Shown piece after piece: positions 27,211 to 37,690 of a DNA stretch of 64,000 nt (position 1 is its first letter; every line of letters starts with the position of its first letter). This stretch comes from Methanomassiliicoccales archaeon (GTDB lineage Archaea > Thermoplasmatota > Thermoplasmata > RBG-16-68-12 > SOIM01). The notes below the pieces were generated by a model. It saw nothing but the letters and a program-made list of their open reading frames with translations. It was not told the origin of the DNA and did no database searches. The DNA lies in assembly GCA_004377185.1 (NCBI GenBank), contig SOIM01000003.1, forward strand, positions 59,737 to 123,736, in the 5' to 3' direction. The translations under genes were made by a program, and so were the position numbers.

Positions 27211-27217
27211 ATAAAAC
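27211..27217 (-). promoter_or_regulatory. TATA box of tRNA-Ser
   Basis: On the minus strand the sequence is GTTTTAT, centred 33 bases upstream of the tRNA 5' end. That is where archaeal tRNA promoters have their TATA box. Confidence 0.5.
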
Positions 27218-27277
27218 TTTCCAAATCGGAAAGACTAATATCCTAGCAGAATTATCAGCGTGGCAAGGGGGCTGTCA

Positions 27278-30200
27278 ATGAGGTTCTGGGTAACAATCCT
27301 CGCGTTAGTTGTGATTTCAGCATGCTTTAGCACACCTGTCAGACCAGATTCAGATGACAATCAGACACTAGCGGGCAATCAAGCCGAGGTTCCAACCTGG
27401 TTGGTCGGGGACTGGTGGGAGTATGAACTCACCGGTGCTTTCGCGGATCCGGACATAAACTTCGTTGGCAGTGGGAGCATGAGATTCGAAGTCAGCGAGT
27501 TGATAACGGAGAATGTGGGTGGGAAGGACTATCTATTGTACAACCTAACAATCTCGGGAGACTTCACAGGGTCAGGAAGCGGAACGGTCCAAGGAATAGA
27601 CGTTGACATAGACATTACCACGGGAACGTTGGGCGGATACTGGTGGGTCGAAAGAGGGGACCTGGCGGTCTTGAGGGACAATCAGACAGTACAAGGCAGT
27701 GGAACGGTCACGGCCTTCGGCTTACCCTTTCCTCTTGTCATGCGAGCGGCGATCATGAACACTTACACACCCTCGCGAGAGGACTATGATTTTCCGATCG
27801 AGGTAGGGGACCAATGGCAGCTTGACACGAACATGGAGATGAAGGGTTTCATCTACTTCTTTGCAGACATCCCTCTTTTTCCGATCGAGCAGACGATTCC
27901 CATAGACACCACGTCGCTCCTGGTCGGCACCGCGTCCTGCAACCAACAATTGGTCATCACGGTACCTGCCGGTTCCTTTGATTCCTTCGAAGTATCTCTG
28001 TCTGGGACAGGTTCTGATGAGAGATGGTTTTCCGAGACTGTCGGGAATATGGTAAGATGGGAGCATCATGAGGCGGGAGGCTTGTTTGGGGATTTGTACA
28101 TCAACCTAACGTCCTACAGCGGAGCAGCACCCATCATCACCGTGGATGAGTATCTATTCCCTGAAAAGGTCAACGCGGGTGGCAACGTGACCGTATCTGG
28201 AACGTCCTCCGCGATCTCTTCGGAAGTCACAATCATCATACCCGCAACAGGAGCAACTTGGCCGACAACCACTAACGCGACGGGTGCGTACTCTCTGAAC
28301 ATAACCGCGCCAACTATACCTGACAATACGCCCACACTTACAGACATAGGTTCCCATGGAGTTCTCGTTGAGGTCACTGAAAGCGTGAACACAGGTTATG
28401 CTGTCCGGACACTCACAATTGTTCAACCGGACCTCGGGATATCGAATGTTTCTCTCTTACCACCCCCAGTCCACGGCAGTCTCACTTCCATTTCCGCTGA
28501 CGTGCACTGCGGGCCTGAAGTGGGCGTGTCAAATGAGATTCTGGTGACCTTCTACGCGGACGGCCAAGTTCTGGGGAACAGCACCATACCGTATATGGAT
28601 GCTGGGTCTACGACCAGGGTCTCTCAACAGTGGCTTTCAGCCATGGGCATTCACAATATCACCGTGTTCGTCGATCCTCTCGATTCCATAGATGAGCACA
28701 ATGAGACCAACAACTCCATAACGGTTCAAATCACCGTTCCTGGACCGGATCTGACACCTACGGGCATTGGTGTGGAGAATGGATTAAGTTACTTCTACCC
28801 GGACGGAGAGGGCACTGGCTACGTGTCCGATGTTATTGATGTCTTTGCAGGGACGTCTGTGAACATTTCTACGAACGTGACGAACGTGGGCATATCATTC
28901 ACAGTTGAGGAGTTCACGGTCGAGATTTATGAGACCAACGGATTCAAAGGACCGCAATTGGGTCCATCAATATACGTGAGCATTCCGCTTTCACCTTTGG
29001 GCGGAGGGGAGAGCCACGGTCCGTTCCGAGTAATGTGGAATGTGCCATTGACCGAGGGAATGCATTACGTGAATATTACAGTAGACGCTTACAACAACCT
29101 TACTGAGTTGATCGAACAGAACAACACTTTCATCCTGCGGTTCAGTGTGCGTATCTTGCTACCCGATCTGTACATCGGTACGGATGACATCTCCTTCAGC
29201 TCGCAACCCTTGCTGGGCTCCAGTATCACCATCTATGCAGATGTTCACGCCGGACTTGCCAAATCTGTGAACAATCCCTTCAAAGTCAGTTTCTACGTGG
29301 ATGGACAACCGATTGGGAACGACACAATCAGCCCTCCTTTGGCGGCAGGGGAAACGGCAAATGCATCTCAAATCTGGACAGCTGATGTTGACGCTCATAC
29401 GATAACGGTGGTTGTGGATTCACTGGATGATGTGAACGAGAGTGATGAGCTGAATAACACCGCGCAGAGCGTTGTAATAGTCCCAAGACCGGATTTGTCT
29501 CCGCGCGACATTGTTGTCAAGGACAGTTTCATCTATGTCTATCAGGACCCTGAATCTGTGGGATATGTGTCAGACGTTATTGTGGCCTATTCGGGACAGA
29601 CGTTGGACCTTTCACTTAGTGTGAGTAATTTCGGAGCTTCCTTCTTCAATACCGACTTCCGGGTTCAGTTCAATGAGACAAACGGCCTCGGCGGCCCCCC
29701 TTTGGGTCCGGCCTTCTACGACAGCGGTCTGGTGCCCTCTATCCTTGCGGGTCAGAGTCGAGGACCTCTATCCAGTCAGTGGGATGTGCCCTTCCCTCCT
29801 GGCAACTACTTCATAAACATGACAGTTGACACGGACCAGAGTATTCCAGAGACGGACGAGAACAACAACACATTCATCGTAAGAATCCGAGCACTGGCCC
29901 CCACCGACCCTGATTATGTCCCTGTCACCAATCTTTCTTCCCTTGTGAAGATCCCCATTGGTTCTCAGGTCTACTTGCACTCCAAGGTGGAGAACATCGG
30001 CATGACACTTCCATCTTCCATATCAACAATCGCCTTCTATGACCGATCAGACCCGACCACGCCAATATTCGAGCGTTCTGTCAATCCTTTGAGCGGTGGC
30101 GAAACCTCATCCATGGAGTATGGGTTCAACTGGACACCGCCCAGTGCTGGCACCTTTGTGATAGTAATCGAAGTGGACTACTATGGCAATATCACTGAAA

Positions 30201-31111
30201 TGAACGAGCTGAACAACAACGTCTCCGTCACTGTCGTTGTTTCATATTTGCCAACGACGGTCATCAATGTGGGAAGCCCAAACTGCGGGGCAGACCCTGT
30301 GTACGTCACGTCCTCTACGCCCTTTGAGCTGACTGCAACAGACCACAGTGGTGAGGGCATCAAGAACATATTCTACAAGGTCGACACCTCTTCATGGCAT
30401 GACTACCTGCAGACAGGAGCCTTCACAGTCTTCGGCGAGGGGACCCATACGATTGCGTTCTACAGCATCGATAATGTCAATGGTACTGAGCCCGAGAATA
30501 GTATCACGATCTATGTGGATGAGATTCCACCTATTACCAACCTGCTTTTTGACGGCCCTGACGTGACACCTTCGACCGAGATAACACTGAGCGCCAGTGA
30601 TGATGGAAGTGGTGTTGCTTCAACTTGGTACAGCATAGATAATGGTACTCTGACGGAGTATACAGGACCCTTCACCTTGGAAGCTGGCTCACATCGAATC
30701 GAATATCATGGCATAGACAATCTAGAAAACGCAGAACACCCGAAGTTCCTGGATTTTAGTGTGGTTCATCACGAAGCAGTCGTTGAAGGGAACTACAAAC
30801 CAATCCTTTCTTTGGTTTTGGCTATCGTTCTAATCATATTTGGGTTGCTTTTGAATCTGAGAAAGGAGGAGTCCGACCAAAAATCAGAGAAAAAGAACCT
30901 GAAAGACAGACTAGACATGAAGTCCTTCATAATCTTCTCCCTCTCTTTTGCTGTCGTCGAAATCATTATTGGAGTGGCTTCTGCTACGACGGGCGCGCTG
31001 AGCATTCCTCCAGTTGTGGGTGAGGGGATGATTATTGATCTTCTCATATTCATTTCCGGTCTTGTCGCAACTCTTCTTTCGTCTCGAAAGGGACGTGAGA
31101 GAATCGATTAG
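27278..31111 (+). CDS. Large secreted surface protein with CARDB-like repeats
   Basis: About 1277 residues. The ATG at 27278 is preferred to a GTG at 27260 because AGGGGG precedes it. A signal peptide (FWVTILALVVISACFS) is followed by a beta-rich N-terminal domain (to about 270) and an Ig-like domain (about 285-375). Five CARDB-like domains then begin with PDLGIS, PDLTPT, PDLYIG, PDLSPR and PDYVPV. They form two copies of an A-B pair with a period of about 735 bases, plus a fifth. Two Ig-like domains with YSIDN follow. The C-terminus has a membrane helix (SLVLAIVLIIFGLLL), a charged loop and two more hydrophobic stretches. N-x-S/T sequons are frequent. It is probably cell-surface anchored; the binding partner is unknown. 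Confidence 0.8.
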   Translation: MRFWVTILALVVISACFSTPVRPDSDDNQTLAGNQAEVPTWLVGDWWEYELTGAFADPDINFVGSGSMRFEVSELITENVGGKDYLLYNLTISGDFTGSGSGTVQGIDVDIDITTGTLGGYWWVERGDLAVLRDNQTVQGSGTVTAFGLPFPLVMRAAIMNTYTPSREDYDFPIEVGDQWQLDTNMEMKGFIYFFADIPLFPIEQTIPIDTTSLLVGTASCNQQLVITVPAGSFDSFEVSLSGTGSDERWFSETVGNMVRWEHHEAGGLFGDLYINLTSYSGAAPIITVDEYLFPEKVNAGGNVTVSGTSSAISSEVTIIIPATGATWPTTTNATGAYSLNITAPTIPDNTPTLTDIGSHGVLVEVTESVNTGYAVRTLTIVQPDLGISNVSLLPPPVHGSLTSISADVHCGPEVGVSNEILVTFYADGQVLGNSTIPYMDAGSTTRVSQQWLSAMGIHNITVFVDPLDSIDEHNETNNSITVQITVPGPDLTPTGIGVENGLSYFYPDGEGTGYVSDVIDVFAGTSVNISTNVTNVGISFTVEEFTVEIYETNGFKGPQLGPSIYVSIPLSPLGGGESHGPFRVMWNVPLTEGMHYVNITVDAYNNLTELIEQNNTFILRFSVRILLPDLYIGTDDISFSSQPLLGSSITIYADVHAGLAKSVNNPFKVSFYVDGQPIGNDTISPPLAAGETANASQIWTADVDAHTITVVVDSLDDVNESDELNNTAQSVVIVPRPDLSPRDIVVKDSFIYVYQDPESVGYVSDVIVAYSGQTLDLSLSVSNFGASFFNTDFRVQFNETNGLGGPPLGPAFYDSGLVPSILAGQSRGPLSSQWDVPFPPGNYFINMTVDTDQSIPETDENNNTFIVRIRALAPTDPDYVPVTNLSSLVKIPIGSQVYLHSKVENIGMTLPSSISTIAFYDRSDPTTPIFERSVNPLSGGETSSMEYGFNWTPPSAGTFVIVIEVDYYGNITEMNELNNNVSVTVVVSYLPTTVINVGSPNCGADPVYVTSSTPFELTATDHSGEGIKNIFYKVDTSSWHDYLQTGAFTVFGEGTHTIAFYSIDNVNGTEPENSITIYVDEIPPITNLLFDGPDVTPSTEITLSASDDGSGVASTWYSIDNGTLTEYTGPFTLEAGSHRIEYHGIDNLENAEHPKFLDFSVVHHEAVVEGNYKPILSLVLAIVLIIFGLLLNLRKEESDQKSEKKNLKDRLDMKSFIIFSLSFAVVEIIIGVASATTGALSIPPVVGEGMIIDLLIFISGLVATLLSSRKGRERID
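28428..29905 (+). repeat. Tandem CARDB-pair repeat, two units of about 735 bp
   Basis: The coding sequence repeats an A-B domain pair: about 28428-29160 and about 29161-29905. Each unit starts at a PDL codon trio, has GYVSDVI in the B half, and ends with an ENNTFI/QNNTFI motif. The similarity is seen clearly at protein level. It indicates duplication of a two-domain unit inside the surface protein gene. Confidence 0.6.
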
Positions 31112-31644
31112 CGCTTGCTAAACATGCATCCGCAGTATGACTGCCGATAGAGGCCGTGTTCCTTGCTCATCTGGACACTCTTCTTGAACCCATCCCGCTT
31201 CTTGAAGTCTTCTTCCAGGAACCTGACGCCTGCCTGAGTTCCGATATCCACACCTATTTCGTTGATAACGTCTGCATTTTTGTGCGGACTAACCGTGAGC
31301 GTTGTCCCGAACAATTCGAAACCCATATTCTTGGCAGTTTGGGCTGTTCTTTTCAATCGAAACCTGTAGCATATCTTGCACCTCTCTCCCCCTTCCTCAT
31401 CCTCCTCGTGACCCTTGATGGCCTCCAGCCAGCTGTTAACGTCATACTCTCCTTCGATGAAGGCGGTCCCCTGTCCTGCACAGTATTCTCTCGATTCTTC
31501 CGCTCTTCTCTCATACTCTTCTTCGGGATGGATGTTGGGTCCGTAGAAATAGCAGGTCACGTCATACTCCTCTTTGAGCTCATCGATCACATGAGTGGAA
31601 CACGGGGCGCAACACACGTGAAGCAACAATGTCGGAGGGGTCAT
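31108..31644 (-). CDS. queH: Epoxyqueuosine reductase QueH (DUF208)
   Basis: A 178-residue protein. LLLHVCCAPCSTHVIDEL near residue 6 holds the Cys-Cys and Cys of the iron-sulfur/diiron site, CYFYGPNIHPEEEYERRAEE follows (seen in parts), and the C-terminal YRQSYCGCMFSKR gives the last cysteines. These are the marks of QueH, which reduces epoxyqueuosine in tRNA to queuosine. In archaea related proteins occur with other deazaguanine or tRNA modification systems, so the exact substrate may differ. The ATG at 31644 is preceded by AGAGAGATC; a TTG at 31659 would add five residues. The stop overlaps that of the surface protein by 4 bases. Confidence 0.85.
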   Translation of the reverse strand: MTPPTLLLHVCCAPCSTHVIDELKEEYDVTCYFYGPNIHPEEEYERRAEESREYCAGQGTAFIEGEYDVNSWLEAIKGHEEDEEGGERCKICYRFRLKRTAQTAKNMGFELFGTTLTVSPHKNADVINEIGVDIGTQAGVRFLEEDFKKRDGFKKSVQMSKEHGLYRQSYCGCMFSKR

Positions 31645-31748
31645 GATCTCTCTCTTCAATGGGACAGAACCTTATCAAACTTGTCAGTTCAGCGAAGATT
31701 ACCCTATGTTTTAAGAAAGAGTAGCTCTTCCAGTCTTCAGGACGATAC

Positions 31749-32054
31749 ATGATTTGGGAACTTCTGGCCATTGGTGTGATTCTTCTTGTCATTTTCCTCT
31801 TGGCAATCGTCAAGGGCTACGCGAAGGGCTCGGTGAGTATTGCTCTACTGGGCATAGCCCTCCTCTTCGTGCTTCTGGCACTTGAACCCATGAAGGAAGG
31901 AAACGATCCGATCATCTGGTTGGTGAGCCTGAATGTCGGGATGATATGCGCTGCTTTCGCGACGAGACCTCTCCCACGACTCTACATCTTGATCGGTTTC
32001 CTCGGCGCTTTCCTGGCTTACATGTTCATAATGATGAAAATTGGTTTTGCCTGA
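31749..32054 (+). CDS. Small membrane protein, three to four hydrophobic segments
   Basis: A 101-residue hydrophobic protein of unknown family. Segments near residues 2-22 (ELLAIGVILLVIFLLAIV), 28-46, 55-70 and 77-97 are hydrophobic enough to span the membrane. It has few charged residues and no known motif. It stands alone between queH and the acetyltransferase gene. The codon pattern and length suggest a real gene, but no function can be given. Confidence 0.55.
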   Translation: MIWELLAIGVILLVIFLLAIVKGYAKGSVSIALLGIALLFVLLALEPMKEGNDPIIWLVSLNVGMICAAFATRPLPRLYILIGFLGAFLAYMFIMMKIGFA

Positions 32055-32110
32055 ACAAATAGATATTTCTATTCTCAAGTCATGAACCGTTCTTGGTTCG
32101 AGGAGATAGC

Positions 32111-32539
32111 ATGGAAATCAAACTGCTGAATATTGAGGATTATGAGATGATGAATAAAGTCTTTGAGGACTCTGGTTTATCCTACCGACCAGAGGGAAGG
32201 GACAGCAGAGAGGAGATCGGTAGACAGATGAGTGAATTCAGTGATTTGTTTCTGGGAGCCTTTGAAGGGGACGAGTTGATTGGTCTGGTTGTTGGGACTG
32301 ATGATGGAAGGAAGGGGTGGATTAACCGTCTGGCTGTCTCTCCAGAACATCAACGGAAGGGTGTTGGTTCGGCTCTCGTGCGGGAACTCGAATCCGCATT
32401 TCAGAAGCGGAAAAAGCGCATCATATCCATCCTTGTGGAACTGCCCAATGAAGCATCCATGTCTTTCTTTGAGGAGGCGGGATACGAACAGTGGGATTCG
32501 ATGGCATATTTGTCGAAAAGAGAGGACGAGAGGGTTTGA
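32111..32539 (+). CDS. GNAT-family N-acetyltransferase
   Basis: A 142-residue protein with a full GNAT core. LVVGTDDGRKGWINRLAVSPEHQRKGVGSAL spans motifs D and A around residues 58-90, with the acetyl-CoA loop Q-R-K-G-V-G. ANEASMSFFEEAGYEQ-like ELPNEASMSFFEEAGY follows as motif B. The ATG at 32111 is preceded by GAGGAGAT. The substrate (a protein N-terminus, an amino acid or a small molecule) is not evident. Confidence 0.85.
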   Translation: MEIKLLNIEDYEMMNKVFEDSGLSYRPEGRDSREEIGRQMSEFSDLFLGAFEGDELIGLVVGTDDGRKGWINRLAVSPEHQRKGVGSALVRELESAFQKRKKRIISILVELPNEASMSFFEEAGYEQWDSMAYLSKREDERV

Positions 32540-32555
32540 TCCTTCAGCTGAAATC

Positions 32556-33380
32556 TTATCTGTAGATGGGGAAAGGCATGTCTGGTTTCTTCGATTCCTG
32601 TGGAGTCGCTCTCTTGATCGATTCCTTTATTCTTTCCTCGATCTCCTCTGCCTTCTCCAGAAGCGGTTCGGGATCTATCTTCATCTGCGGCAACAAGTGG
32701 TTCAAGGCATTCAGAATCTCGGCTGCGGCTCTGGCATCCGGGTAGTCCACGTGTGTCTCGGCCAAAAGGCAGATCACATCTTTGTTAAGGCGCTCCCCCT
32801 CGTACAACATCACGCCTGAGATCCCGCTCACCATGCCTGCCTCCAGTTGAGGGAGGTCGTATTTCTTCAGAATGCTTCGTGCGTGCTCGGTGCTACCCAC
32901 CCCGAAGATATCCAGCTTATCATCAGCTACCGGCTTCAACATTCCCTCCAACACTGTCGTGAGAGTTATCTTCTTCTTCTCGGACCATTCCATCAGGGCG
33001 TTCCCAAGAGGTTTCAGCAAGTTAGGAGGGGGCAGGAACTCCGATTCCACCACAATTATCTGATCGCATGTACCTTCAGGTCCGCACTTCTCCTCCCCGG
33101 CGAAGATGTTCACAGGGGGCGTAGGGACATAGTTGTGAATGACAGCTGTCGGTTGGAAGTACTTCGAGTACACGCTACCGATGTGAGTGAGCTTCATGGT
33201 TGACATCAGGTGATGGGCTGCGATCGGGCCAACAAGACCTATGGTGGGAAAACCTATGACCAGCATACCGTTCTCGAGGTCCATTTCCTTCCTTTCGTGT
33301 ATGAGAATATCATCCTCCAAATGCTCACCTGTTTTGCCAATGATTCCATCGTACTTAAGGGTAGTTCTTTTCTCTGACAC
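32556..33380 (-). CDS. PAC2-family (proteasome assembly chaperone-like) protein
   Basis: A 274-residue protein of the PAC2 family. MLVIGFPTIGLVGPIAAHHLM near residue 39 (seen in parts), VYSKYFQPTAVIHN and VPTPPVNIFAGE match archaeal PAC2 proteins. It has a phosphorylase-like fold and a C-terminal helical stretch rich in Glu and Lys (KAEEIEERIKESIK). In eukaryotes PAC2 domains assist proteasome assembly, and archaeal members may do the same; this is not proved for this group. It is expressed divergently from the DUF2180 gene, from which it is 65 bases apart. Confidence 0.85.
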   Translation of the reverse strand: MSEKRTTLKYDGIIGKTGEHLEDDILIHERKEMDLENGMLVIGFPTIGLVGPIAAHHLMSTMKLTHIGSVYSKYFQPTAVIHNYVPTPPVNIFAGEEKCGPEGTCDQIIVVESEFLPPPNLLKPLGNALMEWSEKKKITLTTVLEGMLKPVADDKLDIFGVGSTEHARSILKKYDLPQLEAGMVSGISGVMLYEGERLNKDVICLLAETHVDYPDARAAAEILNALNHLLPQMKIDPEPLLEKAEEIEERIKESIKRATPQESKKPDMPFPIYR

Positions 33381-33445
33381 CGGACTTGTCAGTCCTCTCG
33401 AAAACGACTTATAAGAAGAAACCTTCTTGCGACCTGGTGAAGGGC

Positions 33446-33673
33446 ATGAAGTGCTACCTTTGTGCTGAAGAGGGGAAGGAGACGGACGCTCTCGCGGTGT
33501 GTATCGTTTGTGGTGTGGGTGTGTGCAAGGAAGATATGGTGAGGGATGAGATTTCTTTCTGGGAGGCGCAGTTCATATCGAGTGATATGTCTCCTGAAGG
33601 AGGCCGTTTCTCTCTTCCGAAGTCCCTGCCTCGTGTCTTGTGCAAGGAGTGTTACGGATCTTTGGTCCGCTGA
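33446..33673 (+). CDS. DUF2180 zinc-binding mini-protein
   Basis: A 75-residue protein. The N-terminus MKCYLCAEEG gives C-x2-C, followed by AVCIVCGVGVC, a second set, and LCKECYG near the end gives the last pair. These cysteines form two likely zinc sites, as in the archaeal DUF2180 family. The start at 33446 is chosen over an upstream codon because it opens the conserved MKCYLC sequence and follows GGTGAAGG. Function in the family is unknown. Confidence 0.75.
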   Translation: MKCYLCAEEGKETDALAVCIVCGVGVCKEDMVRDEISFWEAQFISSDMSPEGGRFSLPKSLPRVLCKECYGSLVR

Positions 33674-33983
33674 AGGTCCTTCTCCGACGATACCGAGATT
33701 CGGACAGCCAAATCCACTTTCTGAGCCCAGCAACGAAAAAGCCAAATAGTGCCAGAGACATAGATTATTCGTTGGCTCTGAAAAAAGGCTTATATAGTCT
33801 ATGAATGATAGGGCCAAACGGGCAGCATACCGGCGCGGTTGTGATGTGTGATCGGCCCATCTCCGATGCTGTCGAAATGGTGGAGATTTGAGAAAACCAC
33901 CGTAAGGTGTGAACTCTCATTTCTGACGCTCGACGATGAGGCGAATTTCGGTTCTCCTGCCAATTTATGTGTGTGCACGATCA
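33674..33983 (+). promoter_or_regulatory. 16S rRNA promoter and leader
   Basis: This gap holds no gene. A TATA box (CTTATATAG) at 33789-33797 would start transcription near 33820, giving a leader of about 165 bases. The leader contains GCTCGACGA at 33928-33936, which is the exact reverse complement of TCGTCGAGC at 35535-35543 after the 16S gene, so it could form the processing stem. Confidence 0.6.
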
Positions 33984-35453
<1,470 letters not shown>

Positions 35454-35730
35454 GAAATCAAGGGGTGTACCGTCTCGCTAGAATAGTGAGGAATGAAGCA
35501 GGTATACCTTGGCAGTGGGGACCGGACGTCAAACTCGTCGAGCACAATTTGTTTTTCAATGATGTCGAGTCAGAGATCAGAAGATATGCTCAAAAACAGT
35601 ATCGTGCGATGACCAGTGATGCATGACTCTATTTCCCTTTTCTATCCCTCTCATGAGGCATCCTATCATTTCTATTCTAGAGTATCGCGAACATGCGGAA
35701 ACCAACGAACACGTCAGAAAGCAGCTGGCA

Positions 35731-35805
35731 TGGGCCTGCCCGGATTTGAACCGGAGTCTATGCGTCCCGAACGCACAAGGATAGGCCAAGCTACCCTACA
35801 GGCCC
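35731..35805 (-). tRNA. tRNA-Pro (CGG)
   Basis: A 75-base tRNA on the minus strand. The acceptor GGGCCTG pairs with CAGGCCC, with discriminator A. The anticodon loop TTCGGGA, closed by TGCG/CGCA, gives anticodon CGG. The T-arm CCGGTTCAAATCCGG is intact. No CCA is encoded. A TATA-like CTATAAATAT on the minus strand lies at 35831-35840. Confidence 0.94.
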
Positions 35806-35830
35806 CTTTCCTGGAAAGATAGAAAGAAGA

Positions 35831-35840
35831 ATATTTATAG
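35831..35840 (-). promoter_or_regulatory. TATA box of tRNA-Pro
   Basis: CTATAAATAT on the minus strand, centred about 31 bases before the tRNA 5' end. The region to 35956 is AT-rich and also holds a plus-strand TATA-like element near 35922-35935 for the HTH gene. Confidence 0.5.
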
Positions 35841-35956
35841 ATACTCTTAGTCGGCGCAGACTCCATATTGAGCATAAGAGGGTAATATTGAGTTATTCGT
35901 CATAAGACGAAGCAGCTTTCGTCAATATTAAATATGATAATACCATTCCAGTCAGC

Positions 35957-36634
35957 GTGAAAGGTGCACTCAGAGAGAAGATCGCCAGCGAGATAACGTT
36001 GAGCGACTACCCGGGCAAGACGATCAGAAAGTGGAGAGAGGAGCTTGAGATCACTCAGCATGAGCTGTCCAAGTTCCTTGAACTGTCCCCCTCTGTCATC
36101 AGCGACTATGAATCCGGGCGAAGGAAGTCGCCAGGCACAAAAACAGTGAGGAAGATTGTCGACGCTCTCCTTGAGCTTGACAAGACCCGAAAAAGCAGTC
36201 TATATTTCGCTGAACCAGACAACCTGAACGAAATCATACTCAGCATGAAGGACTTCCCGGTCGGTCTTTCTCCCTCCATCTTCTTGAAGAAGATACAGGG
36301 AGTGAACCTCAGCAAGGCCGTTCCGCTGGTGAGGAACATCCATGGTTACACAGTTCTTGATAGTCTGAAGACGATCACAACTCTGAGGTCTTCGGATTAT
36401 TGGAAGATCTACGGGTGGAGCACAGAGAGGGCACTCGTTTTCACGGGGGTGAAGTTCGGACGGTCACCTATGGTCGCGGTCCGCGCTCATCCTCTCAAGC
36501 CCGCAATGGTGGTGTACGTCCGACCGGAAAGGGTCGACCCATTGGCTGTCAAACTGGCCGAACTGGAGAATGTTACCCTCGTCAGGACACAGCTTTCCAA
36601 GAGCGAGGTAGTTTCGAGATTGGAGGCGCTTTAG
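35957..36634 (+). CDS. XRE-type HTH regulator of the mevalonate-entry operon
   Basis: A 225-residue protein starting at GTG. The HTH is at about residues 24-72: [34 protein letters not shown], of the Cro/XRE type. The C-terminal part (from about 95) is an alpha/beta domain with [10 protein letters not shown] and [13 protein letters not shown], typical of archaeal regulators with a ligand-sensing part. It is 1 base from the HMG-CoA synthase gene, so it is probably in the same transcript and regulates it. The same arrangement is known in several archaea. The signal it senses is unknown. Confidence 0.85.
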   Translation: MKGALREKIASEITLSDYPGKTIRKWREELEITQHELSKFLELSPSVISDYESGRRKSPGTKTVRKIVDALLELDKTRKSSLYFAEPDNLNEIILSMKDFPVGLSPSIFLKKIQGVNLSKAVPLVRNIHGYTVLDSLKTITTLRSSDYWKIYGWSTERALVFTGVKFGRSPMVAVRAHPLKPAMVVYVRPERVDPLAVKLAELENVTLVRTQLSKSEVVSRLEAL

Positions 36635-36635
36635 C

Positions 36636-37679
36636 ATGAAAGTAGGTATAGTCAGCTACGGTGGTTATATACCAAGATGGAGAATACGTCCGCAGGATAT
36701 CGCGAGCACATGGGGAACGGACGGCGATGCGATCAGCAGAGGGTTGAACATCCGAAGCAAATCCGTTCCTTATCCGGACGAAGATGTCATAACCATCTCT
36801 GTAGAGGCCACGAGAAACCTGATGAAGAAGGTGCAGATAGACCCCAAGGACATTGGAGCGATCTATGTTGGGTCCGAATCTCATCCCTATGCCGTGAAGC
36901 CATCGGCCACCGTCGTTGCGGAAGCCATCGAAGCCTCACCCAATCTCACGGCCGCCGATTATGAGTTCGCGTGCAAAGCAGGTACAGCTGCTATTCAGAC
37001 ATGCATGGGCATGGTCTCTTCTAATATGATAAGATACGGAATAGCGGTTGGTTCGGACACGTCACAGGGTGCGCCCGGTGACCCTCTTGAGTATTCTGCA
37101 TCCGCTGGAGGGGCGGCCTTTCTTATCGGGATGGAGGATGTGATTGCCACAATCAACAGCACAATCTCTTATACAACGGACACTCCTGATTTCTGGAGGA
37201 GAGAGGGTCAGACCTATCCTAAGCACGGGGGGAGGTTCACGGGTCAACCGGCATATTTCAAGCACACCCTTACCTGTGCACAAAGACTGTTCGAGGAAGC
37301 GGACACCAAACCCGGTGACTATGACTACGCTGTCTTCCACCAGCCGAACGGGAAGTTCCCTGTCAGTGCCGGAAGAAAGCTGGGATTCTCCATGGAACAG
37401 ATTGAGACCGGCCTTCTGGTGCCAGAGATTGGAAACACCTATTCGGGAGCCGTCCTTCTGGGCCTCGCCAACATACTCGATGAAGCAGACCCTGGATCTC
37501 GGATTTTCATGATAGGTTACGGCTCGGGTGCCGGGTCGGACGGATTTGACATCACGGTGAAGGATGAAATTGAGAATATCAGAACGAACAACTGCCCCAC
37601 GATCATGGAAATGGTGGAGAACGCGAACTTCATCGATTACGCTACTTATGCAAAGTTCCGCGGAAAGATAAGACTGTGA
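36636..37679 (+). CDS. Hydroxymethylglutaryl-CoA synthase
   Basis: A 347-residue thiolase-fold enzyme that condenses acetyl-CoA with acetoacetyl-CoA to HMG-CoA for isoprenoid lipids. The catalytic Cys is in [12 protein letters not shown] near residue 112. [24 protein letters not shown] follows near 140 (in parts), [12 protein letters not shown] near 232 gives the His, and [16 protein letters not shown] near 268 completes the site. It is the archaeal type, which works in a complex with the thiolase and DUF35 protein encoded directly downstream. The GTGAG at its stop overlaps the downstream gene's possible start. Confidence 0.94.
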   Translation: MKVGIVSYGGYIPRWRIRPQDIASTWGTDGDAISRGLNIRSKSVPYPDEDVITISVEATRNLMKKVQIDPKDIGAIYVGSESHPYAVKPSATVVAEAIEASPNLTAADYEFACKAGTAAIQTCMGMVSSNMIRYGIAVGSDTSQGAPGDPLEYSASAGGAAFLIGMEDVIATINSTISYTTDTPDFWRREGQTYPKHGGRFTGQPAYFKHTLTCAQRLFEEADTKPGDYDYAVFHQPNGKFPVSAGRKLGFSMEQIETGLLVPEIGNTYSGAVLLGLANILDEADPGSRIFMIGYGSGAGSDGFDITVKDEIENIRTNNCPTIMEMVENANFIDYATYAKFRGKIRL

Positions 37680-37690
37680 GGTGTTGGAGA

